A stretch of 64,000 nucleotides of DNA from UBA7672 sp963718145 (GTDB taxonomy: Bacteria > Pseudomonadota > Alphaproteobacteria > Caulobacterales > Hyphomonadaceae), in NCBI GenBank assembly GCA_963718145.1, contig CAVQYJ010000017.1, positions 1 through 64,000 on the forward strand. The letters are read 5' to 3'. The notes under the pieces are model-generated. The model was given only the letters and a program-made list of their open reading frames with translations. It was not told the DNA's origin and did not search any database. Positions within the stretch are counted from its first letter, which is position 1; each line of letters begins with the position of its first letter. Positions 26,571-35,733 of the stretch are shown here, piece by piece. The position numbers and the translations under genes were made by a program.

Positions 26571-29500
26571 GCGAGACGGCGCAAAGCCAGGCTGCTGTCA
26601 TTTCTTTTCCATCCGTGGAAAGGGCAGCGAAGTCGCAGCGGACAGAAATGCTTCCGCGCTATGCCGAGCTTACGGCGGCCACCAATTTCTCCTTTCTCCG
26701 CGGCGCGTCAACTGCGCAGGACATGGTGCTTCAATCCCTGTTGCTCGGCTACAGCGGCATCGGCATCGCTGATCGCAACACGCTGGCAGGCGTGGTGCGC
26801 GCATGGATCGAGCTGCGGCAGATTCGCAAGGATGGGCTGCCCTCGCGCGACAAGGTAAGAGAAGGCGGATCGCCTGGCGAACACGGCTGGATCGAGCACC
26901 CCAAGGAAAAGGCGCTTGAGGAGTGGAAGGACGCACTGAAGGCGCAGGCCAGAAACTTCAAACTCGCTGTCGGCGCGCGCCTCGTCTTTTCAGACGGAAC
27001 GCCAGACATCATCGCCTATCCGAGAAACAGGGACGGATGGGCGAGGCTCTGCCGCCTGCTCACCACGGGCAATCTGAGGGCCCAGCCGGGAAAGGCGAGA
27101 GCAGAGAAGGGCGAATGCCGTCTCGAACTTGATGATCTGTGCCTAGTTGGCGACCTCATGTTCATCGTCATGCCGGGTGAGCGGCTGGACGGGCTGGCGG
27201 AGCTGCTGGCTCGTCTCGACAGGCGCGCGCTGGTCTGGCTTGGCGCCACGATGCACCGGACAGGCAATGATGCGAGGCGGCTGGAAAAGCTGAAGCGCAT
27301 TGCGGCGCACGCTGGCGTGCCTCTGATCGCAACCAATGATCCGCATTATCACTCACCCGAGCAGCGCGACCTTCAGGACATCATGACCTGCATCCGCGAA
27401 GGCGTGACCATCGAGACAGCAGGCCGGCTGCTCGAGGCAAATGCCGAAAGACACCTGAAAGTTCCGAAGGAGATGGCGCGGCTCTTTGCCAGGGCGCCTG
27501 AAGCGATCGAACAGGCGCAGGTCTTTCTCGACCTGATCGAATTCGATCTCGGCCAGCTGCGGTACGAATATCCCAACGAGCCCGTGCCGCCCGGGTGGTC
27601 GGACGACGCCTATCTCGCCGAGCGGACCTGGTTTTTTGCAGGCATGAAGTACAAATGGCGCATCCCCAAGAAGGTCAAACGGCTTCTTCGCAAGGAACTC
27701 GCCTTCATCCGCAAGCGGAGAATGGCGCAGTATTTCCTGACCATCTTCGACACCGTCCGTATCGCCGAGGACATGGGCATTCTCTGCCAGGGGCGAGGAT
27801 CGGCCGCCAATTCGGCGGTCTGCTATGTGCTGGGGATCACGTCGGTCAATCCGGCAACGTTCGACGTGTTGTTCGAGCGCTTTCTTTCCGCCAAGCGGAT
27901 CGACGAGCCGCCCGACATCGATGTCGACTTCGAGCACGAGCGGCGCGAGGAAGTGATCCAGCATATCTACAGGCGCTATGGGCGCGCGCGGGCGGGCATT
28001 GCGGCGACGGTGATCCACTACAGACCGCGCAGCGCGATGCGCGAGGTGGGAAAAGTTCTGGGTCTTACCGAGGATGTGACGGCGCGGCTTTCCGGCCTCG
28101 TCTGGGGAAGCTGGGGCGAGGCGTTGAGGAACAGCCAGCTTCGCCAGGCCGGTCTTGATCCATCCAATCCGGTCCTACATCGCGCACTGGATTTCGCCGG
28201 CCGTCTGCTGGGATTTCCACGCCATCTTTCGCAGCATGTTGGCGGCTTCGTCCTCACGCGTGGACGGCTCGACGAATTCGTGCCGATCGGCAATGCGGCA
28301 ATGGATGACCGCACCTTCATCGAATGGGACAAGGACGACATCGACGCCCTGGGCGTGATGAAGGTGGATATCCTGGCGCTGGGGATGCTGACCTGCATCC
28401 GCAAGGCGCGGAACCTCATCTACCAGCATGGTGGAACGCGATACGGGCTGAGGGATTTTCCCGTCGAGGATGCCGCCGTCTACGACATGCTGTGCAAGGG
28501 GGATTCGCTTGGCGTCTTCCAGGTCGAGAGCCGAGCGCAGATGAGCATGCTGCCGCGCCTGCGCCCGCGGAAATTCTACGACCTCGTCATCGAGGTGGCG
28601 ATCGTCCGGCCCGGGCCGATCCAGGGCAACATGGTGCATCCCTATCTCAGGCGGCGCGGAGGGCTGGAGAAGGTGACGTATCCGTCTCCTCATCCCAGGG
28701 ACGGACCTGAGAACGAGCTTTACGACGTGCTCAACAAGACCGAAGGCGTGCCGCTGTTCCAGGAGCAGGCGATGCGGCTCGCCATGGTGGCGGCGAAGTT
28801 CACCGACACGGAAGCGAACGAGCTGCGCAAGGCGATGGCGACGTTTCGTAATGTCGGGACGATCCACAAGTTCGAAAGCCTGATGGTCGGCCGCATGATT
28901 AAACGCGGCTATGATCCCGAGTTCGCGCGCAACTGCTTCGAACAGATCAAGGGCTTCGGCAGTTACGGCTTTCCCGAGAGCCATGCAGCGGCGTTTGCGC
29001 AGCTGGTCTATGTGTCATCGTGGATCAAGAAGCATCATCCGGCGGTCTTTGCAGCCGCGCTGCTGAACTCGCAGCCGATGGGGTTCTATGCCCCGGCGCA
29101 GATCGTGCGCGATGCGCAGGAGCATGACGTGGAGGTGCGCGCGATCGACGTCAATTTCAGCGAGCATGACAACACGCTGGAGCGAGGGAACGATGGCGCG
29201 CTGGCCCTGCGGCTGGGCTTCCGGCAGATCGACGGGATGCGGGAGGAGGACGCCCATCGTCTCGTGGCGCGGCGGGGGACGGGCTATGCCAGCGTCGAGG
29301 AGATGCGGCGGCGAGGCGTCTCCTCGCCCATGCTGCGGAAGCTGGCGGATGCCGATGCGTTCCGCTCGCTTGCCCAAGACCGGCGCGAGGCGCTGTGGGA
29401 GGTGAAGCGGCTGCCGAACGACAGGCCGCTGCCGCTGTTTGCGGCGGCCGATGCGCGCGAGCTAGGCGTGGATGCAGAGGCGAGCCTGCTTGCGATGCCG

Positions 29501-30019
29501 CTGGGCGAGCATGTGGCGGCGGATTACCAGACGGCGCGGCTGTCGCTGAAGGCGCATCCGATGGAAATCCTGCGGCCGATCTTCCGCGGCGAGGGGATCC
29601 TCGCGTGTGTCGAGACGTCGGCGCTAAAGGACGGGCGCTGGGCGCGCACGGCGGGGGTGGTGCTGGTGCGGCAGCGGCCAGGCAATGGCAAGGCGATCTT
29701 CATCACGCTGGAGGATGAGACAGGCATCACCAACGTGCTCTTATGGGCGAGGGTTTTCGAGAAGTTCCGGGCCGAGACGATGGGCGCGCGGCTGTTGCTG
29801 GTCGAAGGCCGCGTGCAGAAGAGCCCGGAAGGCGTCACCCATCTGATGGGCGCACGGGTCATCGACCGGTCGGCCGAGCTCGAGAAACTGTCCGAGGACC
29901 ATGTCGCCGAGATCGAGATGGCGCGCGGCGATGAGGTCAAACACCCCCAGATATCCCGCGGCATGCACCGGCATCCCAGGGACGTACGGGTCCTGCCCAA
30001 GAGCCGGGATTTTCATTGA
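26567..30019 (+). CDS. dnaE2: Error-prone DNA polymerase III alpha subunit (DnaE2/ImuC)
   Basis: This 1150-residue protein has an N-terminal PHP domain (YAELTAATNFSFLRGASTAQ, NDPHYHSPEQRDLQDIMTCIREG) and a polymerase core with the catalytic acidic motif PPDIDVDFEHERREEVIQHIY plus GRGSAANSAVCYVLGIT. An OB-fold nucleic-acid domain near the end reads GKAIFITLEDETGITNVLLWA. The ATG at 26567 gives a four-base overlap with imuB. It is the catalytic subunit of SOS mutagenesis, distinct from the replicative DnaE. A nearly complete PHP domain and full length suggest it is active. Confidence 0.92.
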   Translation: MSETAQSQAAVISFPSVERAAKSQRTEMLPRYAELTAATNFSFLRGASTAQDMVLQSLLLGYSGIGIADRNTLAGVVRAWIELRQIRKDGLPSRDKVREGGSPGEHGWIEHPKEKALEEWKDALKAQARNFKLAVGARLVFSDGTPDIIAYPRNRDGWARLCRLLTTGNLRAQPGKARAEKGECRLELDDLCLVGDLMFIVMPGERLDGLAELLARLDRRALVWLGATMHRTGNDARRLEKLKRIAAHAGVPLIATNDPHYHSPEQRDLQDIMTCIREGVTIETAGRLLEANAERHLKVPKEMARLFARAPEAIEQAQVFLDLIEFDLGQLRYEYPNEPVPPGWSDDAYLAERTWFFAGMKYKWRIPKKVKRLLRKELAFIRKRRMAQYFLTIFDTVRIAEDMGILCQGRGSAANSAVCYVLGITSVNPATFDVLFERFLSAKRIDEPPDIDVDFEHERREEVIQHIYRRYGRARAGIAATVIHYRPRSAMREVGKVLGLTEDVTARLSGLVWGSWGEALRNSQLRQAGLDPSNPVLHRALDFAGRLLGFPRHLSQHVGGFVLTRGRLDEFVPIGNAAMDDRTFIEWDKDDIDALGVMKVDILALGMLTCIRKARNLIYQHGGTRYGLRDFPVEDAAVYDMLCKGDSLGVFQVESRAQMSMLPRLRPRKFYDLVIEVAIVRPGPIQGNMVHPYLRRRGGLEKVTYPSPHPRDGPENELYDVLNKTEGVPLFQEQAMRLAMVAAKFTDTEANELRKAMATFRNVGTIHKFESLMVGRMIKRGYDPEFARNCFEQIKGFGSYGFPESHAAAFAQLVYVSSWIKKHHPAVFAAALLNSQPMGFYAPAQIVRDAQEHDVEVRAIDVNFSEHDNTLERGNDGALALRLGFRQIDGMREEDAHRLVARRGTGYASVEEMRRRGVSSPMLRKLADADAFRSLAQDRREALWEVKRLPNDRPLPLFAAADARELGVDAEASLLAMPLGEHVAADYQTARLSLKAHPMEILRPIFRGEGILACVETSALKDGRWARTAGVVLVRQRPGNGKAIFITLEDETGITNVLLWARVFEKFRAETMGARLLLVEGRVQKSPEGVTHLMGARVIDRSAELEKLSEDHVAEIEMARGDEVKHPQISRGMHRHPRDVRVLPKSRDFH

Positions 30020-30152
30020 GGTTCGCCCAATTGAGTAGATCGCGGGAGCGGATAGCCCGGTTCCGCATGTACTTCAGACTTCTTCGATCTCTGCTGAATT
30101 CTCCCCGGCTTCGCCCCGCATCGTGTACGGTGGAAGATCTGGAGTGCATGAC

Positions 30153-30398
30153 ATGACCGACAGCCTAGCCAAGAAGAAAATGGATTTTGTCGGCGGCGCC
30201 CAGAATGGCGCCGTCATCGATGTCCCAGTTGAGCAACGCTATGTTGATTTGCCGACCAGGAAAGAAGACGGCGACCTGCAGCGCTACGAACGCGATCACA
30301 TCAACTTCGTGGGCGACCGGATCGAGTTCTTTCGTCTTGTGGACACCACGACAGCCGACGCTCTTCGGCTTCTGCTCGCCTGCAACCGTTCGACCTAG
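30153..30398 (+). CDS. 81-aa hypothetical protein
   Basis: This small acidic protein begins MTDSLAKKKMDFVGGAQNGAVIDVPVEQRYVDLPTRK and continues DGDLQRYERDHINFVGDRIEFFRLVDTTTADALRLLLAC. I do not recognise it and there is no signal or membrane segment. A GGAG ribosome site lies 9 bp before the ATG. The coding status is moderate: composition resembles its neighbours, but there is no family match. Confidence 0.45.
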   Translation: MTDSLAKKKMDFVGGAQNGAVIDVPVEQRYVDLPTRKEDGDLQRYERDHINFVGDRIEFFRLVDTTTADALRLLLACNRST

Positions 30399-30449
30399 GC
30401 GGCGCCGGAAATTCGGCGGATCAAGCTGGCGGCCCCGCTATCTTTCTTG

Positions 30450-32090
30450 TCACTGGGAACAGAACCCCGTGAGCTTGCCGCGAGAGGTCGGCCCCGGTCC
30501 GCCCGGGAAGGTGGGCTGCATCTGGGCGTCGACGGTCAGGTGATAGTGATAGCCAAGGCCGTCATGGTCGTGACCGTTGAACTTGTCGAGATTCTGCGGC
30601 GCGGCGGACGGACATGTCGGATCGAAGCCGTAGTCCTCGACATAGAGGCCTGACACGGTGGTTACCGTCGCATCGCCCTCGCCGGTGTCGGTCCCCGAAG
30701 TCGAGGGGCCGAAGAAGTACGGCTTCACGCCGCCATTGACGTTTTCCGGATTGTTCAGCGCACAGATGTGGGAGCCGGCCACGCCGCATCCATCCGGCGC
30801 GGCGGGATTGTCATAGTTGCGGGCGCGCCAGCAGGATCGCGCGCGGACATTGCTGGCGTGCCACGGCCCATAGACGGCATATCCGTCGGCGGAATACGCG
30901 TAGACTGGCGAGTGCCTTGTCCCCTGGTCGTTCAGCGTCGCAGCGAGACATGCCGAATAGCCGTGATGGTGATAAAGGCCGCCCGCCAGCGAGTGGCCGG
31001 CGCAGAGATCGACACCCAGCTTGGTGAAGGGCGCCGGCCATTTGTTCCAGACGAGTTGGCCTTGATACGAGCCTTCCGTCCCCCCGTGCACCGGCACGCC
31101 GTTCACGAACACGCCTCCGCCTCCTCGGCAGGACTGTGTCGCCACCTCCGGATAGATTCTGATGCTTACATTGCCTGTGTCATAGGATGTCGGACAATCG
31201 CCCGAATTGGGTGGCGTCCAGCCATCGCCGCCGGACTGACATGTCTTGTTGAAGCCCACATCCTGTCCGAACACCACCCTGGAACCGAGCGTCACGGTCG
31301 GTGCTCCGGTGCGGAAGTGGCTGGCCGGATGCGCGTTGAGCAGGGCGAGCTGCGCCGCCGACAAAGTGAAGCTGTAACCAGGAATCTTCCGCGACACGAC
31401 TTCGGCGAGAGCGTCAGGAGATGAGAATGTGCTGGGTCTTATGCTGATCGTATCCACTACCGCACCTTCCACGCCGTCCCGGATTGTCGTCGAGCGCCGG
31501 ATGTCGAATTTCGCCTGGGTCTGCGTATGCATGCGGTTGAACTTGAACGCGGCCGGATCGAGGTTGCCTGCGCTGTCGATCACGGCGACGCCCACCGTGC
31601 CGTTGATTGTTTCCTGGATGCCGCCAAGCTTGGGGCACGAATAGAGGAACTGGACACCGAAGATCTGACTGACAGGCCATGCCGGGCTCGAGAAGGATTC
31701 CTCGAGCGCGTTGTTACCGAACGTGCCGCCGCAAGCCACAGGACCGCGAGAGAAGGTGATGGTGCGGCCGGTCAGCTGGGGCGCGAGCCAGCACTTGGTG
31801 ACTTCAGGCGATGTGCAGTTGTCGTTCAGCAGACGCGCCTTCAGATAGACGGTCTGCCCTTCCCGGACCAAGATCCCCCCTCCCAGATCCAGCGACAGCA
31901 CGGCCGGGGGCTGAGATGGCGGCGGCGACGTTGGCGGGGAGGTAGGCAGAGACGTCGGCGGAGGCGAGGGCGGCGGCGAGGCTGGTGGAGATGCAGGAGG
32001 CGATCCTCCGCCGCCACCGCATGCGGCGATGGTCGTGACCGCAAGCGCCGCCAGCAGCGCGGTGCGTACGGGTCTGACTCTTTCGCCCAT
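30450..32090 (-). CDS. YHYH domain-containing lipoprotein
   Basis: This 546-residue protein has a lipobox (ALAVTTIAACGGGG) followed by a Ser/Pro-rich linker (repeats of SPPxSPP, residues ~29-66). The C-terminal half has the YHYH-domain signatures: SLAGGLYHHHGYSACLA, YSADGYAVYGPWHA, and the final NGHDHDGLGYHYHLT. The His-rich HxH motifs look like a metal site. A long N-terminal beta-rich segment of unknown type precedes it. The ATG at 32090 gives the lipoprotein signal; the longer frame upstream is not signal-like. The function of the YHYH domain is not known. Confidence 0.85.
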   Translation of the reverse strand: MGERVRPVRTALLAALAVTTIAACGGGGGSPPASPPASPPPSPPPTSLPTSPPTSPPPSQPPAVLSLDLGGGILVREGQTVYLKARLLNDNCTSPEVTKCWLAPQLTGRTITFSRGPVACGGTFGNNALEESFSSPAWPVSQIFGVQFLYSCPKLGGIQETINGTVGVAVIDSAGNLDPAAFKFNRMHTQTQAKFDIRRSTTIRDGVEGAVVDTISIRPSTFSSPDALAEVVSRKIPGYSFTLSAAQLALLNAHPASHFRTGAPTVTLGSRVVFGQDVGFNKTCQSGGDGWTPPNSGDCPTSYDTGNVSIRIYPEVATQSCRGGGGVFVNGVPVHGGTEGSYQGQLVWNKWPAPFTKLGVDLCAGHSLAGGLYHHHGYSACLAATLNDQGTRHSPVYAYSADGYAVYGPWHASNVRARSCWRARNYDNPAAPDGCGVAGSHICALNNPENVNGGVKPYFFGPSTSGTDTGEGDATVTTVSGLYVEDYGFDPTCPSAAPQNLDKFNGHDHDGLGYHYHLTVDAQMQPTFPGGPGPTSRGKLTGFCSQ

Positions 32091-32229
32091 GATCGGTTTC
32101 TCGGTCCCTCCGTGTCCCAACCCGGCGCGCTCAGCCCAAGACACGTCAGCCCAACACCGGTAAGCATCCGCCAGCTGGCAAGCATCCGCCAACTGGACGC
32201 GCCTGTCGAGGCATCGCTCAGAGGCTGCC

Positions 32230-32532
32230 TCAGGTCAATTTGGGCTGTTGTCGGGCCACAAAGACGGCATGGGCGTCGGCGAGGAAGGCGCGGGCAGCCT
32301 CCGCCGAGGCGGCGTCGAGCTTTCCGTCGACTTGCCGGACACGCTGAAGCGACGTGTCGAGGCCGAGCGGCTCGACCACGGCAAGCTGTGGGTTCCGGTC
32401 TTCGGGCCCGAGCTGGTGGACTCCCATCAGCCAGACGAGCGCCGCGCGATGGACGGCGAGGTCGGCCCTGAGGTGCGTTTGCTCCTGTTCGAGGCTTGCC
32501 ATCCTGGCGTGCAGCGCGTCGGCTTCGGTCAT
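32230..32532 (-). CDS. 100-aa hypothetical coiled-coil protein
   Basis: The protein starts MTEADALHARMASLEQEQTHLRADLAVHRAALVWLMGVHQLG, a heptad-rich helix of about 45 residues, and ends AARAFLADAHAVFVARQQPKLT. No family is recognised. It has no signal peptide. A ribosome site GGAGACC lies before the ATG. It sits between the YHYH gene and the asparagine-synthetase-like gene on the same strand. Confidence 0.5.
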   Translation of the reverse strand: MTEADALHARMASLEQEQTHLRADLAVHRAALVWLMGVHQLGPEDRNPQLAVVEPLGLDTSLQRVRQVDGKLDAASAEAARAFLADAHAVFVARQQPKLT

Positions 32533-32615
32533 GCAGGTCTCCTGCGATGCAAGGTTGGCCAAGGTTGAGCACAGGGCAAGACGGATCCGCGCTGTTGGCG
32601 CCGGTTGGGCGGAGG

Positions 32616-34498
32616 TCAGCAGGCGAAGCGGCGAAGCCAGTGTTTTGTATTGACGATTCGCCAAAGCAGGAAGTCGTCATTTGGCTGCGGGGCGGCGGCC
32701 AGAAAGGCACGAAGCGCGTCTGGATTGAACCATTCGGCTTCCAACGGCGTGGCATTCTCGAGAAAGCGGTCTCCCATTGTCAGGGCAAAGGCGCGTGTCA
32801 GATCCATGTCGGCCTGGAAGCCTATCTTGTCTACCCGATCGAAGATCTCTGGCGGCATCAAGGGCTTCATTGCAGCGCGCAGAATGAACTTGGTGCGAGC
32901 TCCGTCGAACAGGTATCGCTCGGGGACCCGGAGCGCCAGTTCGACCAGCCGGTGATCGAGGAATGGCATGCGATTTTCGATTCCGATCGCGGCCGCGTTG
33001 CGATCCGCATAGCGCAACAGCGTCGGGGCAGCTGTCGAACGCATCTGCGCGCTCAACACGTCGCGCAAAGCCGTCGAGGGACTCGGCTCGGCCAAGCTGC
33101 CCAGGGCGGACATGAGGCTGGGCCGGATGAGTCCCTCAAGGATCAGGAACATTCGTTTGTAGCTCGAGTCCGTCACGCTGGTCCAAGCCCAGCTAAAGGG
33201 CTCGCGGATCGACCTCATCCGCAAACGAAGCGGAAATGGACCGATGCGTTTCTGATAGGCCGCCCGGAGTTTCAGCGCAGACGACCACTCGCCCTCGACC
33301 AGCAGGTTTCTGAAATGGATCGGGAAGTACATATGATAGCCGGCAAGAAGCTGGTCGGCGACCTGCCGTCCAGCAATGCGGCGACGCCATGAGATTTTGC
33401 GGAAGAGAACACGAGAGACTGTGCGGCGACGCTCGACGAGCTGACCGGCTCGTCGAACCTTTCCAGGACGGTTTCGATCTCGGCAAGGAAACTTGCCCGA
33501 TCCGGCGTGATGGTGACCAGATCGCGACTTGCGTGGCGCGCTGCAATCTCCATGAACGGGCGCTCGTTGACTGCTGCATCGTCCGCGCAGAAGCCAAAAG
33601 CAAGGTTCGTGTCGTCGGGTGAAGCGCCGCTGCGCCCCAGATGGTTCATCGCGGACACTATGCTGGTCGAATCGATGCCCCCGCTGAGGCAGGACCCAAC
33701 AGCGCCGCCTGCTGCGGCGCGGAGCCGGACTGACTCGACCAAGCAGTCGCGAAACCGCCCGGCATATTCATTGAAAGGCAGCTCAAGCGGCTCGGAGGGC
33801 AGGCGGTAGAAGAGATTTTGCTCGAATGGCGCGTCCAGCCGGCGCAGATCGATGGTCACGACCGTGGCGGGAGGAGTGGAAAGGATGTCGTTGAAGAATG
33901 TCGCGGGAGATGTGTCGAGCTCGCCGGCGACAACATAGTTCGCGATGACCGGGAGATTGGGATCAAAGCGAACTGCGTCCGCATTCAGCAGCGCGGAGGC
34001 ATCAGACGCCAGCCATACCGCGCCTGAGGTGCGGGCGTAGTAGAGGGGGCGAGCACCAAAACGGTCCCGCGAAAAGAGCGCGATGCAGCGCGCCAGATCC
34101 AGGATGATGCAGGCCCACACGCCATTGATGCGCGGCAACACCTCGGCCCCCCATTTGCGATATCCGGCCACAATCAGGCCTACGTCGCTCGACGCTTCAG
34201 GCTCGGCCGCCGGCAAGCCCAGCTCGGCCGCGAGGTCGCGGCGGTTGTAGATTGCACCATCGAAGATGACTTCAACGCGGCCGTCTGCGGACGCCGGTCC
34301 AGTACGGCCGCAGGATTGCGCCAGACCAGCGTGCGCTGCTCTGCTTGTTACAGGGTGGAGTTGTCCGCCCTCGACCTGAGCGAGCCGGCGGAATTCGCCG
34401 CCTGCTCCTACACGCTTTTGCTTCATCGCGCCAATTGCGAGATCGAGGCGCAAACCATCGATCAGCGAAGCGGAAAAGAACGCGGCCAGCCCCGTCAC
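32616..34498 (-). pseudogene. Asparagine-synthetase-like amidotransferase lacking Cys2, with apparent frameshift
   Basis: Read from the GTG at 34498 the protein begins (M)TGLAAFF, the GATase-II start in which the nucleophile Cys2 of MCGLAG is replaced by Thr. The rest of the N-domain (GAIYNRRDLAAEL) and the PPi loop CLSGGIDSTSIV are present. The frame derails after VAALLDG near 33366, where one missing C (GGC-AGG for GGC-CAG-G) would restore DGQVADQLLAGYHMYFP and the C-terminal synthetase half (TKFILRAAMKPLMPPEI). Joined, it is about 627 residues. It would amidate a carboxylate, possibly a uronic acid or peptide, using ammonia rather than glutamine. It marks the start of the polysaccharide locus. 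Confidence 0.75.
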
Positions 34499-34573
34499 AG
34501 TCGCCCCCTCTTTTGCGCGCCAACAGGTCATTCGGCATTGGTAGTGTCAATTGCCCAGCCGAGCCTGCCGGAT

Positions 34574-35698
34574 TTAGTCTCTTGCCTTGCTCGACTCGCG
34601 CATCAGGTCCAGCAGTTGCGCGGCGCTCTCCGTAGCGTTTCGGGGTCTGAAGACGACATTGCGACCGTCTCCGCGCCTTAGCGAGGCCATTGTCTCGAGA
34701 GGATCGCCTGCGGGCGTGCGCGGGTCGGAACGCCATGGACCTTCGCCGCAAGCGACGATCGGCACATCGAAGGTGAGGTAGTCGACGATCTTGCTTGGAG
34801 GCACGTGCATCTTGGATGATGCGACGAAGATGAGCGCGTCAGCGGCCGCCATCATGGCCAGAGCGCCCTCCAATGGCATGACCCCCCGGAGCCGAATGGC
34901 GTCTGCTGCTGGGCTGGCGCGAACGGCGGCTTCCTCCGCCTCGTTCATTCGCCCAACCAGGTGAAGTCGTAGCGAGGGATTGCGGGCGCGGGCGGCTTCG
35001 AATGGCCGAAGCATATCGGCAAGGCGGGCTTCGGGGTCGGAGAGGGCGACTGAGCCGGCATGGACGATATTGAGGGTTTCCTTGGAAAGGCCAGCTGGCG
35101 CCGGCCGGATATCAGCGACGAAATGAGAGAGGACGTGAACGTTACGCGCGCCGAGCGCTGTTGCCTCCGCGGCGACGACCGAATCCACCGCGGTTACAAT
35201 GTCGGCCTTCGGCAATAGGCGATGCGCGAGCATGCGCTCCCCGATCCGCCGATGCAATTGCTTGCGCTCCTGCCGATGCGGCGCCTCCAGCCAGAGGTCA
35301 CGGAAGTCAGCGGCCCATCTTGCGCCGGTCCGTCGCGCGATCAACTCGCCGGCCACATGGGCGGATTCCGGAGGGCTGGTTGAGATGACCCAGTCGGGCC
35401 GCCATTCTTCGCCAAGCACGGCCTTGCAGGCCCGCCGGCACCAGCGAATGTCCGGGTCGGGCCAGAGCAACCATTCGCGCGCAAGGGCGCGCATGTTGAA
35501 CCGCGGCGGCGAAACGGCGGTCGGCGGGTCGCGGTTGGGATGCGGCACCGTCCAGCCAGCTTCGCCGGGAGGAAGTGACGGAGCGCAGACCCGGATATCG
35601 ACATCCGCGTCATGAAGAGCGCCCGCGAGGAGGAATGGCCGCTTTGCGCCCCCAGAGATGGCCGGGGGATAGTGCCGCGCAAGCAGCAGGACACGCAT
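34574..35698 (-). CDS. Glycosyltransferase family 4
   Basis: This 374-residue GT-B enzyme opens MRVLLLARHYPPAISGGAKRPFLLAGAL with the N-terminal Rossmann half. The C-terminal half has LNIVHAGSVALSD, LHLVGRM, IRLRGVMPLEGALAMMAAADALIFVAS and SKIVDYLTFDVPIVA, which carries the nucleotide-sugar-binding acidic region. It transfers a sugar to a cytoplasmic lipid-linked acceptor. It is complete, stand-alone in spacing, and on the same strand as the sugar dehydrogenase upstream. Confidence 0.88.
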   Translation of the reverse strand: MRVLLLARHYPPAISGGAKRPFLLAGALHDADVDIRVCAPSLPPGEAGWTVPHPNRDPPTAVSPPRFNMRALAREWLLWPDPDIRWCRRACKAVLGEEWRPDWVISTSPPESAHVAGELIARRTGARWAADFRDLWLEAPHRQERKQLHRRIGERMLAHRLLPKADIVTAVDSVVAAEATALGARNVHVLSHFVADIRPAPAGLSKETLNIVHAGSVALSDPEARLADMLRPFEAARARNPSLRLHLVGRMNEAEEAAVRASPAADAIRLRGVMPLEGALAMMAAADALIFVASSKMHVPPSKIVDYLTFDVPIVACGEGPWRSDPRTPAGDPLETMASLRRGDGRNVVFRPRNATESAAQLLDLMRESSKARD

Positions 35699-35733
35699 TG
35701 AGGGCTCACGCCGCCGAGGAGCGCGCGCGCTGC

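Noticed and set aside
30123..30152. Earlier in-frame start of the 81-aa gene
   Set aside because: No ribosome site; the ATG at 30153 has a GGAG at good spacing.
32616..34498. Lasso-peptide cyclase reading of the Cys2-less amidotransferase
   Set aside because: No leader-peptidase/RRE gene and no short precursor gene are adjacent; the neighbours are glycan genes.
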